In this document: one piece after another, positions 49,790 through 59,693 of the stretch
How the letters are laid out: each line of letters starts with the position of its first letter
How positions within the stretch are numbered: the stretch's first letter is position 1
Notes under the pieces: model-generated
Told to the model about the DNA's origin: nothing
Database searches by the model: none
What the model saw: only the letters and a program-made list of their open reading frames with translations
From: Isochrysis galbana
Lineage: Eukaryota > Haptophyta > Isochrysidales > Isochrysidaceae
Length of the DNA: 64,000 nt
Assembly: GCA_018136815.1 (NCBI GenBank)
Contig: CM030940.1
Coordinates: 1,260,313-1,324,312 of the forward strand
Direction of reading: 5' to 3'
Position numbers and translations under genes: made by a program

Positions 49790-51331
49790 AACTATCAGTA
49801 AACTGATAGGGTCATGGAGCGCGCGCCGCCGCCCGCTCTCGCTGCCGCCGCCCTCGCCGCGATGGACGAAGGACTCATGGACACGCCGCTGTCGCCGAAG
49901 CGACCGCGCCAAGACGACCCTCCCAGCCAGGTGGGCACAGGAGCCAGCGGGCCACGCCCGCGCTACGCAGAGAACAGAGAGAACAAGGCCAGCATGCTGG
50001 GTGACAACATGCAGCACACACATTCCACACCCCACAGCCAACTAAGTTTATACTTGGTTGCCCCATGGGGGGGCACGAGCCCCCCCCTCTCTGCACTCCT
50101 CCCCTGCCATGGGGGAGGAACCACCCATGCTCCTGGCACGCCTGATGGCTTGCCAGGAGCAGAATGCCCTGCTGACCCACTCTCTCACTGGCAGGCTTGC
50201 CTGCCTCGCGCGTCCTGGCCTGTCGTGGCCAGCCCATCGCTCCAACCCCCCTCCCCCCTGTTCGACAGGCAGACAGGTGCAGATTGGGGACCCCTGAGGC
50301 ACAGGAGCGCCAGCGAGGGAGAGGCAGGGGAGGCCAGGGCCCAGCCCCAGCCTCCTCTGCCCCCTGAGCTGGCCTCCAGGGGCCTCCAGGGGTCGCCAGG
50401 GGCAGCTGCAGGCCTGTCGCAGGCGCGCCATCGCGCGTGCCTGCAGGAGAGGGGAGAGAGAGCGCGGAGAAGGGGGTGGGCTGAGCGAGAGCTCCGCTCA
50501 CCGGAAAATAGGTAAGTCCCGCACCTGTTTACAGGATAAGTCGGGACCGAGGCCGCCGCCAGCCCGGTAGGCGTAGGAGGAAGGGGGGAACGGATCGCCG
50601 GGGGGGGCGCGGGCCACCGACCATATCTAAGCCCTTTTCCCCTATCCCCCTAGTAGTGCACGGGGGGAGTCGCCTGATGGCGGGGGGGAAGGGCCGGGGG
50701 AGTGGGGGTGTAGAAAGTTTCCTACGTGAGTAGAAAGTAGAGGCTGCACGGTCGCGTGTGCGGTGAGACTATTAAGAAATTAATTAATCCACACCCCACA
50801 GCCAGACCCAACACACCACCACAGTGGGACGCTCCATCAGGGAAGGCCTCCGGGCCTGGACCCTACACAGCCGCGGTACCGCCCTCGCGCTCCGGCGCGA
50901 GGTGCCGGCCCGGCACCAACACACACAAAACCCCAAGGGGGACAGGACGTACCTCAACAGAGGTCACAACATGGAGCAGCAATGGACCCCCAAGATGGGG
51001 GTCAGGGGCAGCGCAAGAGATGGAACGAAGGGAAAGCTCTTCAACAAAGCCGTCGGGCTGGTGGGCAGCCGCGGCTCGGTCGCGCGAACGACACGCACAA
51101 CACTGGCCAAAGAGGCCCAGCCAGGCACGGAAAGCGAGGATAGACATCCTACTCCTCCAAGAGCTCCACGCCTACAGCAAGCCGGTATGTCATCGATCCG
51201 GAGGACCACGCACAAAAACCTCCTTCTCATCGCCTCGCTATCCACCCTCGGTGCCACAAAGCAGCCGAGACCACCTCGCGCAAAATGTCTCTCTCCTCCA
51301 CCCAACCACCTTGACACGGATCGTGAATTGA
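49790..51331 (+). pseudogene. Internally deleted LINE: 5' hairpin, ORF1 start, endonuclease start
   Basis: Begins with hairpin CTATCAGTAAACTGATAG, and ATG at 49814 opens MERAPPPALAAAALAAMDE and then LSPKRPRQDD. Interrupted by a family-B insertion (50041-50788), it resumes at 50805 and matches the ORF1 region at 5516-5640. The plus frame then reaches ARKARIDILLLQELHAYS, the LQE(T)H motif near the N-terminus of APE-type LINE endonucleases. It ends in stops at about 51331. The rest of ORF1 and ORF2 is absent. Confidence 0.7.
50041..50788 (+). mobile_element. Complete family-B non-autonomous retroposon (748 bp)
   Basis: The 16-bp target duplication CCACACCCCACAGCCA lies at 50025-50040 and 50789-50804. 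The 5' hairpin AAGTTTATACTT is followed by CCCCATGGGGGGGC and the complementary C-run. The GTCCCG...CGGGAC stem lies at 50515-50547. The 3' end is GTGCGGTGAGACTATTAAG plus AAATTAATTAAT. It is inserted in the LINE at 49790-51331. Confidence 0.88.
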
Positions 51332-52084
51332 TGAGTTAGCGTGTATAGACTAGTCCGTCCTAATATATGAGAATAGATTTGAGTCACACCGGGAAAGGTG
51401 TACTCACGCTCAATCGCCAGTCCCCCTCATTCCACATTGTACACTCGGTGTCTTTTTATTGCAATCTCTAGCGGATCCACCTGAATGGTACGCCCGCGTT
51501 GCGATCGCGACCGATGTACTTCCACCATTCAGTGCATTACAAGATTGTTCAAGGCCAAACCACGGAAAAATACAATCGACGCCGGAAATATTCGACGAGG
51601 TGTTACCATAGTAGCTCGGTTGCTTGATGTTTCGCTTGGTTTGGGTGAATGATTCCGGTGTGTTCGTGAGTCGGTGTATCCTGTTGTTCTCAGTATCGTT
51701 GTCCGTCGTTGTTCGCTGCGTCGCTGCACTCTAGCAGTCTAGGCTCCCTCCCTGAGGGAAGAGTTCTTTGTAGGTCTAACAATCTCTTACAACCCAACAC
51801 ACTAGGGCCGCTAGGAGCGCCTCGCCGCCCCACCGCCCTTCGTTCGCTGTTCGTCCCCAACCAATCCAGATACCCAAATGGGGTTGCCCGACCCAATCAA
51901 GAATTTCATTCACCCGACTCCCGGCAGGGAGGAGGGCCAAAGCGCCGCGCTAGCCGCCGGTGCCGCTCGCGACGGAGTGGCTCAGAGCCCTCCGGTTGCG
52001 CTCGACTCGACATATTACTATCTATGATGTTAGCTTAAGTGGACTATTACTATTAGGTTCTAACATCATAGCTTTGAATCAAAC
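51332..52084 (+). repeat. Leader and gag start of a relative of the 16-kb LTR element
   Basis: A short frame from ATG 51878 (MGLPDPIKNFIHPTPG) reaches SAALAAGA, matching HSALAAGA at the start of Gag (about 16135) and the same codons at about 61199. It ends at a stop near 52025. The preceding ~300 bp may be leader or LTR; ends not defined. Confidence 0.45.
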
Positions 52085-52630
52085 CTATTCACAGTCTTAG
52101 TGGGGGCCTCGCGCCCCCCTCTCTCCATCGCAGACACCCCCTGGGTGGGCCTGCACAACCACAAGGGGCTGAGCTGACATCACATCTGCCCAGACTCTCG
52201 CCGAGCGCGCGCCGCACGCCGCACGCATTCGCCTGCATTGGCCCTTGATCGTACTGACCCCCCCCACCCCCCACCACCACTGGGCCACAGACCACCACGG
52301 CCGCTAGGAGGGCACCCAGGGCCAGCGAGGCGAGCGAGGGAGAGGCAGGAGAGGCCAGGGGCACTACCCAAAAAAAATCTGAAGATTCAGGCTATTACCC
52401 TAGCTAGGGCCCACACTCTGCACTCTGCATCTGTCTGCCTGTCGACCAGGCGACCAAGGGGCAAGGGGGGGGAGGGGTTGGAGCGATGGGCTGGCCACGA
52501 CGGGCTAGGGCGAGCGAGACAGGCGAGCCTGCCGAGGAGAGAGTGAGTCAGCAGGGCAGTCTGCTCCTGACAAGCCATAAGGCATGCCAGGAGCCCCCCC
52601 CCCCCACCCCCCACCCCCAAAATCCTGCGG
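52085..52630. mobile_element. Two abutting retroposon fragments
   Basis: 52098-52368 (+) is a family-A-like 5' half (GGGGGCCTCGCGCCCCCC hairpin onward). 52372-52600 is a minus-strand fragment starting at the tail TCTGAAGATTCAGG and running into family-B body. They meet tail to body, probably by insertion of one next to the other. Confidence 0.6.
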
Positions 52631-52679
52631 AACCACCTAGCTAAGAGATAAGAGCACATGTCACATGCACATGTTGTTG

Positions 52680-52825
52680 GCTAGCATCCCTAGCCACATA
52701 CACATAAATTATGCGAGTCTTCCACCAACCGCTCACATCCCCATCGCGGGGCAGGGGCTCCGTTGTCCGTTGCCGATGAGGGGACGGTCTCATAGTACTA
52801 AATTCATACTGCCACAACAAGAAAA
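52680..52825 (+). repeat. Upstream block shared with the P450 gene
   Basis: Shares with 55640-55776 the pieces GCTAGCATCCCTAGCCACAT, CCAACCGC, AGGGGCTCCGTTG, CCGATGAGG and ACAACAAGAAAA in the same order. Both blocks lie 150-260 bp before a plus-strand gene. Confidence 0.7.
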
Positions 52826-52974
52826 TGTGACTGAAGATAAGAATCCGAGAAGATTGATTGATTACATGAATCACGAAACAGACGTCCTCCTTCCTTGGAC
52901 TGACGGCGCGGCGGTGGTGCGGGGAGGGCAGCAGGGCGGGGTGGAGGGGGAAGGAGAGAGGAGAAAGTACGCTG

Positions 52975-54083
52975 ATGGGTATGCCCGAGGACGCGGTACT
53001 GGAACGAGCTGCCGACCGGGCGCTCCATGCCTTGGAGCCCACCGTGCTCAGCGAGCAGTGGGCTAGAAAGCGCGAGGACGTGGCGTACTTCTTCAAGCTA
53101 CCGCTCGCGCTGCTTGCCGCCGGCCGCCGCTCAGACGCGAAAGCAGCACTGGCACGGCTCACGCCGCACCTACCAGAGGGTGGATTTAGATCAGCAAACA
53201 TCGCGTACAACACTGCATACCCACATTACCCATGCTTGTGGGGTCTTGCCGCCGGCGCAGCACTCGGTGACGCGGCAACCATGGGCAAATGTGACCATTT
53301 TCTGGCAAAGTATCACGACGCTCGGACCGGGGCTGGACTTGTGGAAGGTGGAGACGCAGATATGTTTGCTACTGCAGCCATGGTCTCGCGTGGCTTGCTC
53401 ACCGGTCGCCTGGGCGAAGCGGTCGTCTCCGCATCGCGACTACTGTGGGCCATCAAAAGGAATGGAGCTAGGTGCACGTCATTTCAGCTCCGGTGGTCAA
53501 TAATGAGCGAGACATGGGTTGGCCATGCAGGGGAACGGGCAAAACTACCCGAAGTCTTCTATTGCGTCAAGAGAGACACCCCAGGACAGCTGTACTTCAT
53601 GCTCGGCTTCCCTGCCATGGTGCTGCTTGAACTGGCAAGCGTTATGGAGGAATCAAAAGGGGCAGTGTTGCCAGACGTGCCGAGTGATCACGATGCCGTC
53701 ACCCCAGAGGTACTGCGTACTGGTGCAGCACAGCTTCTCGCTTTTTGTGATTCGTGTGGCAACTTCCTCCACAGTTTGCCAGCACACAAGGTACGTGGAG
53801 ATAGTAATGGCAGTATGTATATTGCATTTCAATATCGGATTGCGCTCAGCTTCGCACTCTTGACTCACAGGTGGCCGTGTGCGCCGTAATGGCTGGTGAC
53901 GAGGCACTCGCCGCACGCTTATGGCCGTCATTGCTTGCCCTGCAAGACTCAGAGCGAGGGACCTTTGCCACCGGTGACTCAGACCTGGATGAGATTGATC
54001 AAACGGCCGAGATGGCGTTGTGGCTTCACCGCATTCCGGCTCTTCGAGCCGCGAGGGGCCACTTGATGCGTTGCTTCTTCTAG
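52975..54083 (+). CDS. Unknown 342-aa protein, two exons
   Basis: Exon 1 is 52975-53790, an 80-bp phase-0 GT-AG intron (53791-53870) follows, and exon 2 is 53871-54083. The sequence is mostly helical with repeated pattern elements: GFRSANIAYNTAYPHYPCLW, GLVEGGDADMFATAAMVSRG and DLDEIDQTAEMALWLHRIPA. These resemble helical-toroid enzymes or scaffolds, but I recognise no family. A second ATG at 52981 is equally possible. No signal peptide or membrane segment is seen. The intron lies between PAHK and VAVCAVMAGDEALA. Confidence 0.75.
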
Positions 54084-54685
54084 AGTTGGGGCTACGCCAT
54101 CTGGCGCGATCCCTCTGTTTTCTAGACACAATCGGCTAAGGGTCGGAAGCGGCGTCACGTAGGTGTTGGCATGAGGTCTGGTGCATGTGACAAAGTACGT
54201 GAACAAAAATGTCGGGCGCTAATACGAACACCTGCGTTACAATAGTTCGTTATTCGACTTTGTGTTCGACTTTGCTGTGAAGGATTTCGACACTTTGGAG
54301 TCGCATGGGCATGAGGCTTGTGCAAAGAGATAGAGAATGCGTAATGCGTGCGTCGCGGTGACCTATCAATGACCATACGTTGATATGTGCATTGGCATTG
54401 GAGGTAGAGGGGAACATATATTTTCCGATGAGAGTTAGTGCACTAGTACCGCTACTACCACGATCGAGCCATGGTCATGTAACATGTACTACCCCGCCTG
54501 GTCACGACCACAACCCGCATGACCGTAGTAAGAATACAAGGCACAAACGAGCTGGCGCGACCCTTTAATTAAACCTCCCCACCATACAAACCCCTAGCCC
54601 CCAGTACCAATACCACCAGGGGGGGGGGGCGAGCAAGTTGAAGCGGCCGCTGAGTCGAAGAAAAGATTTTCAACGAATTTGTCGA
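54084..54685. other. Intergenic, no gene seen
   Basis: Unique AT-richer sequence, ending at the target site of the next retroposon. Confidence 0.4.
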
Positions 54686-55466
54686 CAACAAAGTTTATAC
54701 TTAGTTCGCCCATGGGGGGACACGAGCCCCCCCCTCTCTCCACTCCTCCCCTGCCGTAGGGGAGGAACCACTCATGCTCCCGGCATGCCTGATGGCTTGC
54801 CAGGAGCACACCGCCATGCTGACCCATCCTCCTCCCCACTGGCTCGCCTGAATCGCGCGTCCTGGCCCGGCGTGGCCAGCCCATCGCTCCAACCCCTCCT
54901 CCCCCCCTGGTCGACAGGCAGACAGGTGCAGACTGGGGGGCCCAGAGGCGCAGGAGCGCCAGCGAGCGAGGGAGAGGCAGGGGTAGGGGAGGCCAAGGCC
55001 CAGCCCCAGCCTCCTCTGCCCCCTGAGCTGGCCTCCAGGTGCCTCCAGGGGCCGCCAGAGGGCAGCTGCAGGCCTGCCGCAGGCGCGCCATCGCGCGTGC
55101 CGCAGGAGCAGGAGAGGGGAGAGAGCGCGCGGAGAAGGGGGTGGGCGGAGCGAGAGCTCCGCCCACCGAAAAATCGGTAAGTCTCGCGCCTATTTACAGG
55201 ATACGTCGAGACAAAGTCCGCCGCCAGCCCGGGAGGCGTAGGAGGAAGAGGAGAACGGATCACCGGGGGGGGGGGGGGGGGGGCGGGCCACCGGACCATA
55301 TCTAAGCTCTAAGCCCTTCACCCCTTTCCCCCTAGTAGTGTACGGGGGGAGCCGCCTGATGGCGGGGGGGGGAGGGCCGGGGGAATGGGGGTGTAGAAAA
55401 TGTCCTGCGTTAAAGTAGTGGGTCCATGCGCCGCAAGTGCGGTAAGAATATCATAAAGTTTACCCT
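54686..55466 (+). mobile_element. Complete family-B non-autonomous retroposon (781 bp)
   Basis: The 15-bp target duplication CAACGAATTTGTCGA lies at 54671-54685 and 55467-55481. The 5' hairpin AAGTTTATACTT is followed by CCCATGGGGGG. Its internal stem reads GTCTCG...CGAGAC (55185-55214), a paired change relative to GTCCCG...CGGGAC in other copies. The tail ends GCGGTAAGAATATCATAAAG. Confidence 0.87.
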
Positions 55467-55639
55467 CAACGAATTTGTCGAGTTTATTCGTTGTGGTGTT
55501 GTACCCTTGAGCGGCGTCGTCGAGCGCGCTATTGTCTATTGTTGATTGTTGTCGTAGTTATTGTAGATTGTAGAAGTTGGGGTGGTCTCTCGGCGGGGGA
55601 ACCACGTTAGAGATTGAAGTCTTGTAAGAGGTCTTGTTT

Positions 55640-55776
55640 GCTAGCATCCCTAGCCACATACAGCGGACGAGCCATGCGCCAACCGCGCACACCCCCATCT
55701 CGGGTAAGGGGCTCCGTTGCCGATGAGGCACGGTCCCTCAGCACTTCCCTAGGAGTAAACTAGGACAACAAGAAAA
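55640..55776 (+). repeat. Upstream block shared with the unknown gene at 52975
   Basis: Partner of 52680-52825. It lies between the retroposon and the P450 start. It could be a promoter, a 5' UTR or an old repeat. Confidence 0.7.
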
Positions 55777-56032
55777 CTCTGACAATCTAATAGAAAACTA
55801 TCCTTGATGAGGAGCCGTAGTACTCCCAACCTCTATGCTCGCACGCACCCCGCCTATCCGCTCTTCTACAAAATCGCTCGGAATCTTCTATACTCAACCC
55901 CCCCGCTCCCCTCCCCTTCCTCTTCTCTCCCTCCCTCGCCTCTCCCTCTCCCGCGCTCTCTCTCCCTTCCTCACTCCCCATCTCTCCCCCTCCCTCCCTC
56001 CCGCCCCCCCTTCCCCCCCCCCCGCCGGAGGG

Positions 56033-57200
56033 ATGCGCTTCTCCTTTGGACGGCACCCCCCACCACCACCTCCTCCGCTCCTGCCACCGCCACCGCCTCT
56101 AGGCATCGCGTGGATCGAGTCCCTTCTGCGGACTGAGCTCCGCATCCCTGTTCTCCCGCTTGCGCCATACGCGCTGCTGCCGCACTCACTCAGCCTCCTC
56201 TCGCTCCTCTCCCTCCTCTTGCTCCTCCCACTCTTCGTCGGCTGTCGGCGCCGACAGCATGTAGGCTTTACTCGCGTACCGGCTGGTCTGCCTCTGCTTG
56301 GCCACTTGGTTCAGATGGGCCCGCCCGAGAATCTTGTCCGCCAGTTCGAGGCGTGGCTCGACGAGTACGGTGGTGATGACGGGGTGTGTGAGTGCTCCAT
56401 GCTCGGCACTCGCTACGTCATTGTAGGCGGGCACGAGGCAGTGCTCGAGATCATGAGGCAGCGGCCCTTCAACATTCGCCGGAGCAAATCTGTCTCCGTA
56501 TTTGATGATACTGTCGGCCTCTTCCATGCCGAAGGCGACGACTGGCGGGTCCAGCGCCGTGTGTTCAATCCGGCGTTCAGTCACGCACACATGAACGCGT
56601 ACCTGGGCGCCATAAAGGAAGTCGCCAAGAAGCTAGCAAATCTATGGAAGCACGGCCCCGGTGTCGGCGGCAAGGGCCAGCCTATTGTGCACGCGTTAGC
56701 GTGCTATTCATGTGACGTCATCTCGAGGATAGCATTCAATGTTGATTACGATGCTGTTCGCACAAAGGTGAGCACGTTGTCTGCAAGCTGGCCAACCCCC
56801 TTGCGCCAGCCGTGAACCGGCGACTGACGCGCTCCGTCTCGACTGTTTGTCGCGCAGACGAGGGCTGTTGAGGATGTCTTCTTTGTCTTTGACTTGGCAA
56901 TCTTACGTGCTATGAGTGCAAACCTATTCCGGTATTGGGACTACCCAGTACTGAAGTATATGGATGGCATGAGCCAAGCAATACGCCGCCTGAAAGACCT
57001 GTTTCATGAGACCGTTTCGGCTAGGCAGACATTTGCGGCAACGAGGGATCCGCCGGCGAGGATGGGGGTGGGTACATTCCTGGACATCATGGAAGCGCGT
57101 GTCGCGATGGGAGAAGGCCGTGACGCCGGCGGCGCAGGCAAGGACCTCTTCGACCAAAAGCGGCTCATCGATAATTTGCTCACCGCTTTTCTGGCGGGTA
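56033..57200 (+). CDS. Cytochrome P450, 3' part lost in assembly gap
   Basis: Exon 1 is 56033-56767, a 90-bp GT-AG intron (56768-56857) follows, and exon 2 runs from 56858 into the gap. P450s are heme monooxygenases, usually ER-anchored. A Pro-rich head is followed by a membrane anchor (SLLSLLSLLLLLPLFVG). The Pro-rich hinge region reads VPAGLPLLGHLVQMG. The helix-C motif is DDWRVQRRVFNPAFSH. Exon 2 reaches the start of the I helix (NLLTAFLAG) exactly at the Ns. The ExxR and heme-Cys motifs are therefore not visible. ATG 56033 is preferred; an in-frame ATG at 55835 would add 66 residues. The CYP family cannot be set. Confidence 0.85.
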
Positions 57201-57300
57201 NNNNNNNNNNNNNNNNNNNNNNNNNNNNNNNNNNNNNNNNNNNNNNNNNNNNNNNNNNNNNNNNNNNNNNNNNNNNNNNNNNNNNNNNNNNNNNNNNNNN
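57201..57300. other. Assembly gap, 100 N
   Basis: Exactly 100 Ns, a conventional placeholder for a gap of unknown size. It removes the P450 3' half and possibly the promoter of the next gene. It is followed by a C-rich and (CA)n low-complexity tract to about 57365. Confidence 0.98.
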
Positions 57301-57417
57301 CCCCCCTTCCCCCCCCGCCTCTCCCCTTCCCTCCCCCCCCCCCCCCCCTCCACACACACACACTCAGTGCTCCCCATCTACTCCGCCCGCACGCTTCCGC
57401 CGCCCCTCTCCGCCCAC

Positions 57418-59693
57418 ATGGACGAGGCACGCTCCGCCTTCCGGGAGCGCCGCTTCTCACACGCCGCGAGGCTATTCGCCAAAATTGCAGCGACATCGCC
57501 GCCCACCGAGGCTGTTGCCGCTCACAGTAACGCAGCGGCAGCCCTCCTCGAACTCGGCCGCTTCGCTGACGCTTCTCAGGCGGCGCGCGCCGCCCTAGAA
57601 CTCGACGGCACAGCGCTCAAGGCGCACTACCGGCTGGCGAGGGCGCTGTATGCGATGGGCAACAACGAGGAGGCGCGCAGTGCATGCGAGCGCGCGCTCT
57701 CGCTCTCACCTGACAATGCTCAGCTCAAGGAGCTCTACGCGGAGGCTTCATGCGGGCTCGAGGACGCCGCCGGTCCGAGCTCGCCTTTGCCCTTGACCGT
57801 CCCGGATTACGACGAGAGGTGTGAAGAGGAGGCAGACGCCGCCCTCGCCAAGGGAGAATACGGCCAAGCGATCGCCTGGTACTCGCACGCCATCAAGGCA
57901 GCGGGGGCAACCTCTCGTGCTGGGGACAGACATAGCGAGGGCAGTACTGGCATGATCTCCAGCGAGGGCGCCCATGGCCTCAAGCTGGCGTCACTCCTGG
58001 GTCGGCGTGCATCGGCTCTACTAGCACTTGGTAGGTACACAGCCAGTGCGAAAGACAGCCAGCGATCCGCAGAGCTCGACCCGTCGCTTGTTGAGCCGCA
58101 GATAACCGGTGCAGCGGCAATGATGCATCTTGGGCGCATGCGGCTTGCTGAGGAGATGGCCAAGGGCGCAGAACTTGCAGCCATGGATGCGACAAGGCGG
58201 CGTGTCAAAGAGTTGAATGCGCTAAGTGTGAACGAGCTCCTGCGCCGACTGCATGAGGCGATTGCGGCAGCGGCGCTCAAGTGTGGCGGGAAGTCCGGCC
58301 GCGGGAGCTCGTTTAGGAGTGCAGCAAATGGCTTGCAAACCGACCACGGGTCCTTGGAGAAAGCGGAGCTGGCAGTGCTCGTTGAGAAGGCAGAGCGAGA
58401 ATCAGGGAATGTCGATGGCCCCGGAGAATCACGGGATTGGCTTGGCATTGCACGCAGAGCTTGCGCCGAGGTGGCTGCGCTGAAGGAGCGCATCTCGGAG
58501 GTGGAGGCCATGTTAGTGGCCAAAAGCTTCCGTGAGGTATCGGAGCACGCCTCATGGCTCATGCGTGACTATCCGTGCCATCTGCAACTTCGGCAACTGA
58601 GGATTGAGGGCTTGCTTGCATTGGGCGAAACTGAAGAAGCCCTTCAACTGGTCTCGCAATTACTAGAGGCTGCACCGGAGGCCGAGGATCTGCTCTACGC
58701 CGAAGCGAGACTGCTCTTTATCACGCAAGGCGTGGACGCTGCCCGCCGCGCATGCGCCGAGATTTCGGGAAGTGTGCTGACACCAACAGTTGCAGGGCAG
58801 CACGAACACACCCGCTCTGCAGAATTATGTTGCTATCTGGAGGCTCTTGGCGCGCAACGCGCTGCCGCACAAGCGCAACTGGACGCGGGGCGGCCCGACG
58901 CTGCAATTGAGACGATTTGCGGTGCACTTGCAATGGCCGAGGAGTCTCCACCCACGACCCTGCCCTTGCTCGTGATGCTCGCGTCTTCGCTTGCCCGTAT
59001 GCGCAGGCTAGTTGAGGCGGTCGCGGTGTGTGATCATGGGTTGGCTATTTGCGGCCGACCCGCGCTGGCAAGTCGAGACAGCGCGGGAAGTAGGCATGGA
59101 GAGCGGGAGCGCTTACTGCTTCGGCGCGCAGGGTGCTTCCTAGAGCTAAACCAATGTTCTCGCGCTCTCGCCGACTACCGAAGCGCCGCTGGGATTTCAG
59201 GGTCGGCTCAAGCCGCGGCGGGCGTGCAACGAGCATGGGAGGCCTTGCAGGCGCAGGCGGGACAAGAGGCAGGCGGTGAAGACTTGTACGCAACGCTCGG
59301 TGTCAGTCGTCATGCGAGTGACGAGGAGCTGCGACGTGCCTTCCACGGCATCGCTCTCAAGTACGTACGAGTGCTATATGAACATAGCTCAAAGTGTCAT
59401 GGAACTCACACGCCCCGTCGCAGCATCAATTGGCTAGGCTTCATGCGCCAAACCTGTGTGGTTTCTCACCCTCATCGATTCAAGCTCTCACGACATATAT
59501 TTCGCCGGCTGCATCCTTACTGCTCACCCTATCATGCCTGCCTTTGCTCAGGCTGCACCCCGACAAGACCGCCTCACTTGCAGAGCACACTCGACTGGAG
59601 GCAAGCGCGCGCTTTGCTCTTGCGCGGGATGCGTACGAGCGGCTACGCATTCCGGAGCTACGAAGCGCGTATGACAGCACGCTGAGCAAGTAG
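57418..59693 (+). CDS. TPR and J-domain co-chaperone (DNAJC7/DNAJC3-like), two exons
   Basis: Exon 1 is 57418-59360, a 191-bp GT-AG intron (59361-59551) follows, and exon 2 is 59552-59693; 694 residues. Tetratricopeptide repeats occupy residues about 1-110 (AAALLELGRFADASQAARAA, ALKAHYRLARALYAMGNNEE) and recur at about 140-240 and 370-600. The C-terminal J domain starts EDLYATLGVSRHASDEELRR, and the splice joins ALK|LHPDKTAS, placing the HPD tripeptide (His650-Asp652) that stimulates Hsp70 ATPase. Exon 2 ends AYERLRIPELRSAYDSTLSK. TPR + C-terminal J is the arrangement of DNAJC7/TPR2 (cytosolic) and DNAJC3/P58 (ER). No signal peptide is seen, which favours the cytosolic type. Confidence 0.92.
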
